A stretch of 64,000 nt of DNA. It comes from Epinephelus fuscoguttatus. Lineage: Eukaryota > Chordata > Actinopteri > Perciformes > Serranidae. The position numbers and the translations under genes were made by a program. How positions within the stretch are numbered: the stretch's first letter is position 1; each line of letters starts with the position of its first letter. This document shows, in pieces, positions 34,401 to 45,515 of the stretch. The stretch spans positions 25,630,322 through 25,694,321 of the forward strand of contig NC_064753.1 in assembly GCF_011397635.1 (NCBI RefSeq), written 5' to 3'. The notes under the pieces are model-generated. The model was given only the letters and a program-made list of their open reading frames with translations, made no database searches and had not been told where the DNA came from.

Positions 34401-37400
34401 AGTTCACAATCTGGAGAAGACTAACTGTGACACCAGAAACCTAATTTCCATCCTGGAGGACGACATCAGAGCAGGGAGGAAGGAGTATGAAGCCCTGCAA
34501 AGCAGCATGGAGAAACTGAAGACAGAGAGGCAACAGGTATGTACATGAAACATTAAAGAGTTTGGGACCAGCGCACAATCCTTTGTCAGTTAAAATACCT
34601 GGTTTCTTCTGTTGCTGATTTTTGATGTTTCATTCCATTACCTTCTTTCATTACAGCTGTTGGAGCAGATTAAGACACTGGAGCAGGCAATATCCCAACA
34701 GAGTGGAGAGAGAGAGGAACTTATTGGGCAGCTTGACAAGATCAAAGAAAACCACACCTCAGCCAATCACAGCACTGAGTCCATGGTCGGCACTATAGAG
34801 GTGAGGGTGTTAAAATTTAATGAGAGAACATGTTTTCTCAAAGCTTGCTCTCTATCCAGTCAGTTAAAGTCAATATAAAACGTTTTGTGTTTTACAGAGC
34901 ATTGGCAAGCCTTTAGTACGGAGTGCGTGGACTAATAAACCCTCAGAAAGTTCAGATGCGGTTCAATTTCTCATCCTCTTTATTGCTGTCCTGTTTTTCC
35001 TCAAGGCTCTAAAGGGAGAAGTGTGCCGTCTTTCACAGTCTTTGGAGTCCTCTTTACTGGAAAAAGGAGAGATTGCCTCTCGTCTGAACTCCACACAAGA
35101 TGAGGTCCGGCAGATGAAGACTGGCATTGAAAAGCTCCAGGTCCGCATTGAGTCGGACGAGAGGAAGAAAAAGAAGATGGGAGAGCTGCTCAAAGGTGAC
35201 TCTTACTATCATATGAAGTTGCACATAATCTTGGCTTTTGTGAGGTGTTGACCTAAATATGACTCTCTACCTCTCTAGCTGCCCAGAGGAAGTCTGACTC
35301 CCTGCAGGATCGCATTGATGCCCTAGAGCGTGAGAAGGAAGATGTAGAGCAAAGTCTAGAGGACGCTGTGCTACAGGTATTCTGTTGTAAACATGGCTTT
35401 GTCAAAAGAAACAACCACTACATCTGCCTTGCCTGGATAAAATTCACATGTGGGGGTTAAATAAATGCTCAACATTTGCTCACTTAGTATTAAAGATAGA
35501 TATTTTATTCTCTTACACAGGCCGAAACAGACAAAGCTGATCTGGAGGAGGAAAGGAGAAAGGTATATTCATATTCATATTATCTGATGCCTTTTGCTGT
35601 GTGTCTATGATGGTTTTCTTAATGTTCTAATCATAATAAACATGACTGTCATAAACTAAGCAATGTATTAATCAGGTTTAATCTTCCCTTCTCTCATGCT
35701 GCTCTTTTCTTTTCCATCCTGATTTTCTCCTCCACCCTTGGTGTGTTTCCTTTTACAAACTTTCTGCTGCTCTGCCCTCAACCCTCACCACCTCCTGACC
35801 CTCAGGTGGAGGAGGAGAAGAGCGAGCTCAGTGAAGAACTATCCAAGCTCTCAGCCACGCTGGACAACCTGAGATCTGAGAAAGAACGCATGGAGAGAGA
35901 GCTGGAGGCAAAAAACAGAGAGATAGAAGAACTGAAGATCGCCAAGGAGGAGCTGGAGAGAGGGTTGGAGAAGGCAGAGGTGGACAGAAGAGAAGAAGAG
36001 GAAAGACAGAAATTCAGGGTAGAAGAGCTGGAGAAAGGAATGAGAGAGGAAGCGGAGAGGCAAACGAGACGAGTGGATGGCCTCCAGGCACAGCTGGAAG
36101 CCTCGAGGCAGAGAGAGATCAGCCTTGAACAAAAGAGTGCAGAAGCTGAAGGGGAGAAAGAGAGAATGCAGTCTCTGCTGGTAGAGATGGAGAGAGAGAA
36201 AACGTGTCTGCAGTCCTCTTTGGAGGCTTGGCAGACGGAAGGAGAGGGGCTCCGTTCTCAGGGAGCGGAGTGGGAGAAAGAGAGAAATAATCTGAGGAAT
36301 AATATTGAGGCCTTGGAGGAAGAAATTAAGGAGCTTAAAACACTCATAAAAGTAAAAGAGGAAGAGAGGGAACTGCTACAGAAGGAGGCAGAGCACAGAC
36401 ATGCCTCAGAAAAATCCATCTCGTCTGTTATGGCTGAGAAAGAACAGATAGAAGAAGAAAATAGACGGCTGGCAGAGGAAAAAGAGAAACTGCACTCAAC
36501 CCTGTTTTCAGTGGAACAAGAGAGAGATAATCTGCAGTGCACTCTTGCATCTGTAGAAGAAAAGAAAGGCCGACTAGAGCAAGACAGGGAGGCGTTAGCT
36601 GATCAGACAGAGAAGCTTCAGTCGAGCCTCTCCTTGGTAGAAAAGGAGAAGAGTGACATGCAACAAACTCTGTCTTCACTAAAGGAAGAGAAGGAAAATA
36701 TAGAGGAGAAGAACCAGAAGTTAGAGGCTGAAAAACAGGAATGGCAGTCATCCCTTTCTGTGATTGAAATGGAGAAAAATAACCTCTCTGCAGCTCTTTC
36801 TTCACTGGAACAAGAGAAGCAAAGAGCAGAAGAAGAGAAAGAGAAACTCAGAGAAGAGAAAGAGACTCTTCAGTCTACAGTGTCCTCTCTGGAGAAGGAG
36901 TTAGAAACATGCAAGCTGTCTGCAGCACAGCTCAACGAGCAGGTACACACACAAATAATCCATTCACCACGTCGATTTAAAGCATAATCACTAGTTTACT
37001 TTTACCTGTTTGTGTCACCTTCAGTCCTATAAAAAAAATTTGAATCCAACAATTTCAGAATGGGTCACTTAAGTACATGCACTGTTCAAAACAACAGGTT
37101 CATAATGTCAGAGCAGCAGTTTCCACCAGCTGTTCTTAAATCATCCTTAAAATAGCCTTGAATGAGACACGAGTGAGGTGATGCATTCACAGGCTTCAGT
37201 GGGAAAAGTAAAATAAAACTACACTGGTGTCTTTTAAGAAATTGTATGGCCTCTGTGACTGTCCAACCACTCGGCATGTATCAAAAAATTAGTGAAATGA
37301 CCCTACACACAAGATATAAGTGAGAATGACATCTTGTTTTATTTATGTATGTATTTATTTTCCACATGACTAAATCTTTAAACTTTATGTCCACCCATTT

Positions 37401-40019
37401 CAGGTGTCCGAGCTAACATCTCAGGCTGCTCGTCTGTCTAAAGAAAGAGACTCCGCCCTGAGCAAGATGAGTCTTTGGATGAAGACCTGCAAACAGCTGG
37501 AGCAGGAGAAGCAAGAGATGTTAAACAGCCCAGGTGTGACAACACATCTAAAAAATTGTTTTGTGTCATTTAAAAAGCTTTTGGTAGTAATCAGGACAGA
37601 CTAGAATTCTCAATCTGGAGACAGACATCAGTTGTGTTTTTAAGTAAATCAAAATTAGAGGTGGGTCCTGTGAAGCATACAATTTCGCTATACGCAGACG
37701 ATACTCTGCTTTATTTAAGTAGCCCTGAGGTTTCCATTGCGAGGGCAGTTGAATTAATTAGATCTTTTGGTCCGTTCTCAGTTTACAAAATAAATTACAG
37801 ACAAAGGCCAGTAATATGAAAAATATAGATGATGGAATAATTCTGTTTTATTATATGATGCTAATTATGATTTGAAAGATGAGGGCTGATTGTCTTAAAA
37901 TTAAAAATATCTGACGAAGGATTACAGACTTAAATGCTCCGACCTTCACTGCCTGAAAACATAAAGATTGACTCTTTAAAAGGTGCAGCTGAATTATTTC
38001 GTAAACATGGGTCACATTTGTTTTACAGCTGACGGAAAGAGCAGCGAGGAGGTGCAGTCTGAGGTGAACCAGCTGAAGATGGAGGCTGAGAAGAGAGAGA
38101 AGAAAGTGGAAGACCTGAAGACTGCCCTGCAGCAGAAGAAGGTGGAGGCAGAAGAAAAAACTAAAGAGGTGGAAGAACTTGAGGCTGCTCTCGAGGGAAG
38201 GAAGAAGGAGTTAGAAGAGAGAAACGGAGAGCTGGAGGAGATGAAGAGTGAGCTGGATGAACTAAACAAACTCCTGGAGGAGAAAAGTATGGAGGCAGAC
38301 GAGAGCATGGATAAATACTGCAGCCTGATGGTTAAAGTCCACAAGCTGGAAGAGACCAATGATGCACTGAAGACACAGCTGACGCAGCTCACTGCTAACC
38401 AGTGTCCTAAAGAAGCTAACATCCACTCCAGCAGCACTGACAGTACTCGCCCCCGGCGCTCAGGAAGGAAGTCTACCTCTAAACATCTGGAAGAGAAACT
38501 GGATGACAACACTGAGAACATGGCTCCTTCAACACCTCAGAGGTCTCCTCAGGGGTCATTGTCAGGGAAACGGGGTCACGGTGACATCAGTGATAAGGAC
38601 AGTGCCCAGGAGGCCCTGCACAACCTGACAAAGAAGATCAAAGCCAACGCAGTGACGACACCCAAGCCAAGAGCTGAACAGGAAGATGAGGAGTTCAGAC
38701 CAGAGGGACTTCCTGAGCTGGTGCAGAGAGGTACGTGTTGGCTGTTAATGTAATGTAGCTACAACTGTGTCACAAGTTACCAATACTGGAAAAAAGGCAC
38801 CTGTAGTTTTCTGTGCCAGTGAGTTCCAGTGTGAGTCCTAGTTTTAGTAGTACACCCTCTCATGTTAGGGAACTTGCACTGTTAAAATGCTCTGCCTTAA
38901 TTTCTATTGGTTTGAATTACTGTATGACTCTTAGGCAGGGGTAATATTTAAAAGAGAGTACTTCATTTGATACCCATAATGTGAATGGAGTGGTGCGTGT
39001 AATACAGCCATACTTTCAGATGTTATAACACGCTAAACGTCCAGCTCCATCAAATACACTGTCGACTTCACCACACCACAGACTGTATGGGTTGTGGTGT
39101 TTGCTAACTGTTAGCATCATATAGCTCAGGTTACCTAACAGGTTTAATAACAGAGTCGAGCCATTTCAGTGTTGGTGCCAGTTTGTTTGAACTCATCTAT
39201 TGTACTCTCAGGTTTTGCTGATATTCCTGTGGGCGAGGCCAGTCCATTCATCATGAGGAGAACCACAGTGAAGCGCTGCAGTCCTCGACTGGCTGCCAGA
39301 CAGACTGCACCTGACGGCAAGGTGAGCAGCAGCAACCATCTCTTTCTGTCACACACACACAGAGTAAAGTATTCCACCTGTGCCGTCTATCCCCAGCAGC
39401 CAGCAACACAAAATGAACATACACTCACTAGTCAACAGAAATGGCGAGCTCTTGAATGCAGCGAATCAGCTTCATTAAGTTGTTTTCCTTCAAGACTGTG
39501 CCTGCAGTAATGTTAGTATCGCTGTTTCTTCTTGTTTGTGTGTTTAAACTGACATTGCCCTCCATATTGAGGAAAATATCAGATGACCCAGAGACCAAGC
39601 TGAAATATAAAAGCTTCCCTCCAGACATGTTTAAATATGTAAAAGTACTGGATCTGTCCTCGCACCTCGCCTACCACTGCTGCTTTCACAGTTTGAGGAG
39701 TGGAAGAGTAGTGCGATGAAGTGAAACTTGGGTGATTTAGTTGTAGAGAATGTAGAGGTTTCTGGTCAAAACTCAAGAGGACCGACCCACACTGATGACT
39801 GTGTCCCTTTGCATGTGTTTAATCCAGAAGGTCACCTCTAATCTGGTTGTGGTTTTACTCTCACTCTCTTAATATTCTCGTCTGTTTCATCTTGCTCTTC
39901 CTCCACAGGCTTTGGGGCCCATACCCCTCCAGAGTCCCTCTGCAGACAGCTCCAACAGGAAATGTCTCTCCCCAAGTGGCGGGGAGAAAGAACAAGCAGA
40001 CAACTGTCATGTCCAGTAG
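22461..40019 (+). CDS. cenpf: Centromere protein F (CENP-F), 37 coding exons, about 2809 aa
   Basis: CENP-F is a giant coiled-coil protein that accumulates in G2. It binds the nuclear envelope and then outer kinetochores, and links microtubules, dynein regulators (NDE1/NDEL1) and mitochondria. All 37 coding exons splice with GT-AG and conserve phase. The sum, 8430 bases including stop, stays open throughout (human about 3114-3210 aa). Identity rests on the N-terminus MSWAVEEWKDGLP...LDSLEAALQKQKQK, the late GFADIP...SPRLAA block and the final CHVQ CaaX box, all matching human CENPF at the same positions. Between them it is almost entirely heptad-type coiled coil rich in E, K, Q and L. Exon coordinates are given in the six segment entries that follow. 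It is head-to-tail with smyd2, and kcnk2 converges on it. Confidence 0.95.
22716..23010. repeat. Dispersed retroelement tail in cenpf intron 2
   Basis: AGATAAGATAATCTTTTATTTGTCCCACAG followed by GCAGCAGAGGGATAGTGCAAAC is a common fish retroelement 3' region as I remember it. The right boundary is unclear. Confidence 0.5.
25131..29311 (+). CDS. cenpf: cenpf exons 9-18: first long coiled coil
   Basis: Exons 25131-25256, 25377-25505, 26123-26245, 26527-26662, 26744-26873, 26997-27276, 27653-27859, 28158-28366, 28718-28847, 29033-29311. Continuous heptad-type sequence. Residues such as CSSVEQKLKQVSEEMSCQRQ (exon 9) and SAEGEKASLSAHIDSLKGEL (exon 15) align in order with human CENPF. Exon 14 contains EWKKEKETLINE, matching the human SCWKSENEKLL area. 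Introns are mostly under 600 bases. The longest, 25506-26122, has no gene in it. Confidence 0.9.
26437..26465 (+). repeat. Short retroelement tail in cenpf intron 11
   Basis: ACTTTATTAATCCCCCTGAGGGGAAATTT, an almost palindromic core of the type seen at 957-1015. It lies about 60 bases upstream of the exon 12 acceptor. Confidence 0.45.
28379..28414. repeat. (TTG)n microsatellite
   Basis: Twelve TTG units beginning about a dozen bases after the exon 16 donor of cenpf. Read through, it gives poly-Leu at the end of an open frame; it is intronic. Confidence 0.92.
29421..31493 (+). CDS. cenpf: cenpf exons 19-21: periodic coiled coil
   Basis: Exons 29421-30008 (588 bases), 30398-30571, 30664-31493 (830 bases). 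Exon 21 carries a run of about 14-residue units of the form LxxxLxxLxEEKxQ (for example LEASLCKLSEENKQ, LQTSIQKLTEEKQN, LEAKLSELTSEKDN, LQSSMNQLSEEKLQ) from about 30829 to 31440. Each unit is two heptads. Sequence similarity between units points to growth by internal duplication. The function is presumably a rigid spacer; that is inference. Confidence 0.9.
31533..31555. repeat. (TATG)n microsatellite
   Basis: Five to six TATG units in cenpf intron 21, 40 bases after the exon 21 donor. Confidence 0.85.
31636..34800 (+). CDS. cenpf: cenpf exons 22-30: acidic linker and second coiled coil
   Basis: Exons 31636-31847, 31950-32088, 32175-32289, 32443-32554, 32876-33120, 33215-33323, 33948-34153, 34318-34536, 34657-34800. 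Exons 22-25 end one coiled coil and encode a Ser/Thr/Glu-rich, poorly helical stretch of about 150 residues. Coiled coil resumes in exon 26. Exon 28 begins GWDEKFLQQESELKRVRSEK, matching human SWKERFLDVENELSRIRSEK and anchoring this part to the C-terminal third of CENPF. Confidence 0.88.
35006..36942 (+). CDS. cenpf: cenpf exons 31-34: conserved block plus expanded coiled coil
   Basis: Exons 35006-35195, 35279-35376, 35521-35562, 35806-36942. Exon 31 encodes LLEKGEIASRLNSTQDEV and GIEKLQVRIESDE, the block that is present in two diverged copies in human CENPF but is seen once here. Exon 33 is only 42 bases and encodes exactly 14 residues. Exon 34 is 1137 bases (379 residues) of highly charged coiled coil ending in a 42-residue repeat present three times. 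An alternative in-frame acceptor for exon 31 lies at 34897. Confidence 0.88.
36490..36909 (+). repeat. Three-copy 126-bp tandem repeat inside cenpf exon 34
   Basis: In frame, 42-residue units start at 36490, 36616 and 36742, plus a 14-residue partial at 36868. Each unit is three 14-mers; the first 14-mers are LHSTLFSVEQERDN, LQSSLSLVEKEKSD, WQSSLSVIEMEKNN, LQSTVSSLEKELET. The second and third 14-mers also match between units, so the period is 42 residues, not only the heptad. Confidence 0.8.
37404..40019 (+). CDS. cenpf: cenpf exons 35-38: C-terminal kinetochore and CaaX region
   Basis: Exons 37404-37533, 38029-38730, 39212-39321, 39909-40019. Exon 35 has WMKTCKQLEQEKQEM (human LIKSCKQLEEEKEIL). 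Exon 36 has the last coiled coil with DESMDKYCSLMVKVHKLEE (human DEYLDKYCSLLISHEKLE), then a basic, NLS-like tail (RPRRSGRKS). Exon 37 has GFADIPVGEASPFIMRRTT and SPRLAARQ. The last residues are Cys-His-Val-Gln (human Cys-Lys-Val-Gln), a CaaX box for farnesylation, which in human anchors CENP-F to the nuclear envelope and kinetochore. Stop TAG at 40017. Confidence 0.93.
37629..37830 (+). pseudogene. LINE reverse-transcriptase fragment (L1-like)
   Basis: One frame reads HTISLYADDTLLYLSSP, then LIRSFGPFSVYKINY. This is the YADD catalytic motif of the RT palm followed by the G-F-S-x-Y-K-I-N block seen in L1/Tx1-type LINEs. Only about 45 residues are recognisable; upstream and downstream are eroded. 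It sits in the sense strand of cenpf intron 35 (37534-38028). Confidence 0.75.
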
Positions 40020-41070
40020 ATTGATGTACACACATGCACACACACATACAGTCTTGTACTTGTGATTTATTTGTAGAAATGTACACTTCCACACTTATAG
40101 ATACACAAATCACACTTCACTTTTTACACAGTGAACTTTAAAGTAAATACATGTATTTTAAAAGGAGCAAACTAGACAGCTATATAACATTGGAATTCTT
40201 CTTTTCAGTGGTGTTCCCCTTTAAAGTAAAGTCAGTCACTTAAGATGCACCTTCTCTGTCTACCTGGGGGTGGGAAGTTAGCTGGACGTGTGTGTGGATG
40301 TGTGACTTGGTTTTGTTTCCCATATCACTTTCTTCCTGGACTGCAAAAGACACAGCTGCAGTCCACCTGTCATTCTCTTCATTTTATGTTGGTTTAAAAG
40401 TTAAACTCATGAGAAATAAACCACTACCCAAAGAAAGATGAAGAGGCAGGTTAAAGAGGAAACTCTACCACTACCTTTTATCGTGCTATCTTTGGTGATT
40501 TTAATGTAACTGTGTCAGATGCATTATTTTTCTGAGTGTTTTAGAACGAATGAAACTATGATTGTTTTGTGATTCCTCTGAATGTAAACCCAGCTGGTTT
40601 GTTTGTTCCTCCATTGTCATGTCTTCACTATGTCACACTTTGTCTTTTCCACAGGTTGTACTATATTTTCTTTTGTTCTGTTCTTGTTCTTCACATGTGT
40701 GAGAAATGTCCTGAACTTTGTACATAGTAGATGATATATAACAGCTATGCATCATCCATCTGTCACTCCTGTAATATATCGCCTGATCGCTAATGGCAGC
40801 TAACTCAGTTTTTATAGATTTTTCTGCTCTGTCTTTTATACTCGAGATTTTTTTATAGATAAAGTCAAAAAAAGTTTTGTTAAACTTTTTTATTTTTTAA
40901 TTTTTGCAGCAAATGTTCAAACCAGATCTGCATTTTATACGTTTGTTTTTTATGTAGTTACTGATCATTGTAAATAGTTAATGATGCCTCATAGCTCATT
41001 TCCCCCCTTTTTTAATACTAAACCTTAACTGCTTCATAACTGCTTGTGTGGTCTCTTTGTTACAAATACA
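40020..41070 (+). other. cenpf 3' UTR and downstream
   Basis: After the TAG at 40017, AATAAA occurs at 40415-40420 (GAGAAATAAACC). T-rich sequence follows at 40850-41020. The transcript may end near 40440 or use weaker downstream signals. Confidence 0.5.
40415..40420 (+). terminator. Candidate cenpf poly(A) signal
   Basis: First perfect AATAAA downstream of the cenpf stop codon, about 400 bases into the 3' region. No obvious GT-rich element follows immediately, so other ends are possible. Confidence 0.45.
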
Positions 41071-43369
41071 CGGGCGTCTTAACTTTGTTGCTATAATTTG
41101 ATAACTTGAAAACATACAGGAAGTCACGGGAAGCACATGAGAGTATTAACACGTGAACATGCAGCTGTAATACAGGTACACTCTGCCACCACAGGGTGGA
41201 GAACCTGAGCCATGTGGAGGGAAGCTGTTTGAATGTAGAGCAGTGTGATTTGTGAGTGTGGCAGTTGGTGCAGGACACATCTTCATCTGCCAAGTGCAGG
41301 AAAAAGAATCTTATAAGACATTCTTAAGGACAGAAAGCAGTGAAGGATAAATTCAGCTCAAGCGACTGTGCATTTAATGTGTGAAAGAAATGTTAAGTTT
41401 TGGTTATTTTTGCTCCAAAGATGATGATAATAGTGTACGATGCCAATTTAGATTTTCCATGACAGTGGAAATCCTATCGTCTGTGTGAAGTCCACATTTC
41501 TGATGTTACAAATTTTTAAACCTAACACTGTCTTGTTACTTGCACTTAACCTATTGGCAAAATGCAGATGAACCTACCTGACTCTAATAACCAAGTTCCC
41601 ACATGAAAACTACCTCTGCACAGGACCACACATATACTACATACCTTTACACTTACCTGCAGTGCTTTAATAAGAAAAAGATGATTTATCAAAAAATCTG
41701 GTTTAAATTTGGTCAAGAACTTACTTTTCAAGATAATGTTTTAAAAACCGTTACATTCAGGGAAGTGTTGTGCTGTACACTGATGGATGTGTTGTTTACG
41801 CAATCAGATCTTCATTTTGAATTTTAGAGTCAACATATCATTTTCCAGTGCACCTTTCCTTACTTCACACCCTGCAGGATGTCAGGCCACAGATAGTCTC
41901 GCCACCAGACAATCAGAGATCTTGACTTGACTTGTGAGTCTAGGCCACAGAGGGCTCCCTCCAGATCTGGTTAAAGTCCACATGTTGATCAGGATACACC
42001 AGCTGTTCTCAGCCTTTTAAATAATGCACCTCCTCATTCACACACCAATTTTAAAGCGCACCAAATTAGCATTTGCTCATGAAGGACACAAGGAAGTGTA
42101 TTGTGTAATATTACAAAAGATGATTAGGAAGCAAATTTCCCTGTGATGAAGTTTGGTAATCATACGGTAATTCTGTTTGGCTTTATGAGGTCGTCTGTGA
42201 TATTAAAATGATAAGTGACGGGCTGGTCTCAGGACTGCTGCATCAGCCACAGCCACTGTATTTAGATTGAGTTTTACAGTACAACTTTGCAACTTTACAG
42301 ACACATTAAAACAACTGAAATGTAAGAACAGCTGTTGAAACAGTAAAAACAAAAAGCATTTAAACAACTAAAGAGAAAAACAGCTGAAGTCAACACCACG
42401 TGTTCTTGTCTTAACTCCCTTTTCTAAATTTTGGGGTTTACTTCAGATATTCACCTTTTAATTAACAGCAGCTTATTGCATGTCAGCGTCCCACAACTTA
42501 AACCATTAAGTGTCCTTCATGCTGACTGACTGTGACAATACAAACACATGGGAACTGTGTCAGAAATGATGAGTGGCACCTCTTTGGGTGAACCTTTACG
42601 ACACATCTAAGGAGCACTGCTTTGGATCAATAACATTGATTTGCTCCTCTGATTTTAGCATTGAAGGTATTGATGTGTGCCGACCTTTTGACCTCTTGTT
42701 TTCCTGACGACATGCAAGGACACATTAAGATGGGACACAATAGATGTTTATCAGATTCCTGCTAGAGCGTCACTGAGGTTTCACATTCACCTGGTTTGCT
42801 CATTCACTTGTGTATTTCCTGTCTTCACTGCCTGGCAGTGGGTGAAGGGGCAGCAGGGCGTGCTGGGTTATGGGAACAGAGAGGAGACGGCACAGTCACA
42901 CACCTCAGAGCGGATACCGTCCTACTCTGATGTCTCTGGCTGGAGCTGTTAGCGGAAGCTGCAGTGCCAGAACCAACTCTGGACGAGGACACGGGAAATG
43001 AGGAGATGGGTGCGCTGAGCTGTGTTATCACTGGCACTCAGACTGGAGAGTGTGTGTTTGTGTATGCATGTGTGTGTGTGTGTGTGTGTCTGTCTTTAAA
43101 CCTGACAGACTGACTGACCGTCGATCCCCCTGCTGTATGCATGATTTGTCCCATTCTTCACCCGGCAACACTGTGTAAGCAGCAGTTCTCAGGGCCAGAG
43201 GAGAGTCACCGACAGGAAGTGTCAACCAGTTTGTATGAACAGGACGGAGGGGAAGAGACAAAAAGAGGAGTTTAACTCACGTAGTGCATATAAATTACTT
43301 TAGAAACTAAGTTATGTAATCTACAGTGTTAAAATATAAAACACAGGTAGCTTTTTTTTTTTAGAGGGA

Positions 43370-43720
43370 CTGAGACAAATGTACGCAGCAATGTAGCACA
43401 TGGATACCACTTTCAAGTCACACTTTATGGAGGGCTTAAAAGTTGTAACCACTGGCTTTATTAATGGTTAATGAATATTTTACTAAGGCTTTATAGATCA
43501 TTATTATCTATCAATAGGAAACCTGGGTTGCCAGGTTTGCAAAAAACCCTGTCAGCTTTTTAGCTATCAGACAGAGTGTTTAACCAGCAAAAGCAATGCT
43601 TATTTGACAGGTCTTCACTGACATTTAAAGCATTATTAAGATATTTATTTACAGTTAATAAAGGCACAAGTAAACCTCTATAAATTCTCAATAAAAAGGT
43701 GAGTTATCACAACAAACTCT
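43370..43720. repeat. Degenerate dispersed repeat
   Basis: Words such as AACCACTGGCTTTATTAATGGTTAATGA and GGCTTTATAGATCATTA, followed by GGGTTGCCAGGTTTG, recall a common fish interspersed repeat. No coding capacity and unclear ends. Confidence 0.4.
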
Positions 43721-45512
43721 GAATAAGGCAGTGAGAAAAATAGCTGACACTAATAAAAGACTAGTCAATGTCAGGCCTTCAGCTACTGGGCTGGACAGCC
43801 ACAAAAAAGGTTCACAGGTTGAGATTGATGCAAAAAAAAAAAAAAAAAGTCAATATATTTAGAACAGCCATGCAAAAACTAATAAAAAAAAAAAGTGAAT
43901 AAAAACAGCAGCAAATGTTTCAGTCCTTGACTACCATCAGTGCTACTGACATGAGTGCTTCACAGAACAGATATAGACACAGACAGATTACGACCAGGTG
44001 ATGAATCAGTTAGCTGACACCACTAATTAGATGAGATCAACTCTGAGGAGCAGAGGCCTGACACTAAATCACAATGACCTGTCCATTGAGTATTGTACTA
44101 TTCACAACATCCTCAAACACAAATGTATGATGGCAGAACATATCCAAATGAACAATGATGCACCCAAGATAAACTTTTTTGGTACCCTGAGCAGCCCCCA
44201 GACTTTGCAGTGTCCCACACCGCTGACACTAGTCATCCTTGTCGGCTTTTCTGGGGCCATTCGGCATGGTGTATCAACTATGGTTAAGCCCGTTGGTGAA
44301 TGAAATTACTCTGTTTGGCAGTTCAACTCAGTGCACAAGAGGAGAAAGTAAATAAACCGCTTAAGTCAAGAGCAAGCAGATCGAAAAAACCCAAGATGGT
44401 GATAGCTATGATGCAAAACTCAAGGCTTCAAAATGGGAGACAAGAGACAGACTTTCGCTCCCTAGTATGACTCAAGTTCCAAGTTTTTCAATAATGCAAC
44501 CTGCAACCTTTTGTTCCACCCTCCCCACCTGATAAACTCTTTCAAACCCCATGCAACCTGTTTGTATCACAGACTTTTCCTTAAAACTGTCACCTCCCAG
44601 TCCAGACTGAGATTTCTCAAAGGAAAATCACCTGGGTCATTTTCTCAGACTTGACAATGGTCCTCTATAAATACAGAAAACTTCAAACAGTTGATTTCAC
44701 AGGTTCTTTGTGACAAGTAGATAAAAAAAAAATGGTGAAGTGGCCCTTTAAAGTGAACCAAGTCTTCACATAAAGCCCAACAAAATCTACAAAGAAACAT
44801 GGCAAACCACCACTATCGTCTTTATGGTCTTAATATGTGATGGGTTGGCATGATGAAGTTAACTTGTTAACTTAGGTTCGGGAGCAGGGCCACGTCTCAA
44901 CCACACCTCTGATCACCTGCAAAGCCTACTTATACCTGGTCAACCCTTTCTGCTCTATTTGTCTCAGATTTCTAGACCCACCCTCCCTTTCCCTTCCCTT
45001 CATCCATCATCCTCCCTACCTCATCCCTACCAACATTCCTTCATCCTCTCTTCCCTTTCCCCCCCCCATCTCTTCTTATTCAATCTGGTGCATACCTCTC
45101 CTCTGTCTCATTCTAGGTACCATCTGATGCGTCTGTAAAGTGAAGTTACAGCGTGGCATCTGTGGCAGGTTAAATGAAGCACATGTCCCGTTGGAGTTAT
45201 AGGAATCAAAGTCTGTGTGAATCAGTTTGTGCTGTCTGTCTGCTGTCACGGCAACTTGCCAACATGTCTGAGGTGTCTATGAGAAGAGACAGTAAGGCCA
45301 GAGAGAGGAAGAGAAGACGAGAAAGGATCTCAGATGGAAAAAGAACTAGTAAGTGAGTAAACTGGAAATTAATTCTTGCAAATGCTTTTTTTTAAGAGAG
45401 AAATAAAGGAGCATGTTGGATTGAATTCACACTGAAGCTAAAGCATGTCTAACTCTCATAGGATTGCCTCCCTGCACTCATCGTCTCCTCTTGGATGGAG
45501 ATATAATGTTCA

Positions 45513-45515
<3 letters not shown>

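Noticed and set aside
34898-35005. A genuine transmembrane segment in CENP-F
   Set aside because: The hydrophobic residues are encoded by a T/C-rich tract that looks like the polypyrimidine tract of the acceptor at 35005; kept only as a splicing question.
36258-36805. Long Ser/Leu/Phe-rich minus-strand frames over cenpf
   Set aside because: These are antisense shadows of Glu/Lys-rich coiled-coil codons; the plus strand is clearly the coding one.
38012-38521. 169-codon minus-strand frame
   Set aside because: Antisense shadow of cenpf exon 36, low-complexity Ser/Phe.
39456-39719. 87-codon plus-strand frame with a hydrophobic stretch
   Set aside because: It is within cenpf intron 37 between well-supported exons 39212-39321 and 39909-40019; no domain and no splice context for inclusion.
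42825-43261. Two minus-strand frames in a GC-richer patch
   Set aside because: They considered as a possible unannotated exon, but there is no domain or convincing splice context, and the composition change is short.
45174-45356. Small frame ending in an Arg/Lys-rich tail
   Set aside because: Sixty residues, no splice partners or domain, intergenic position; basic tail comes from a GAGAGGAAGAGAAG-rich stretch.
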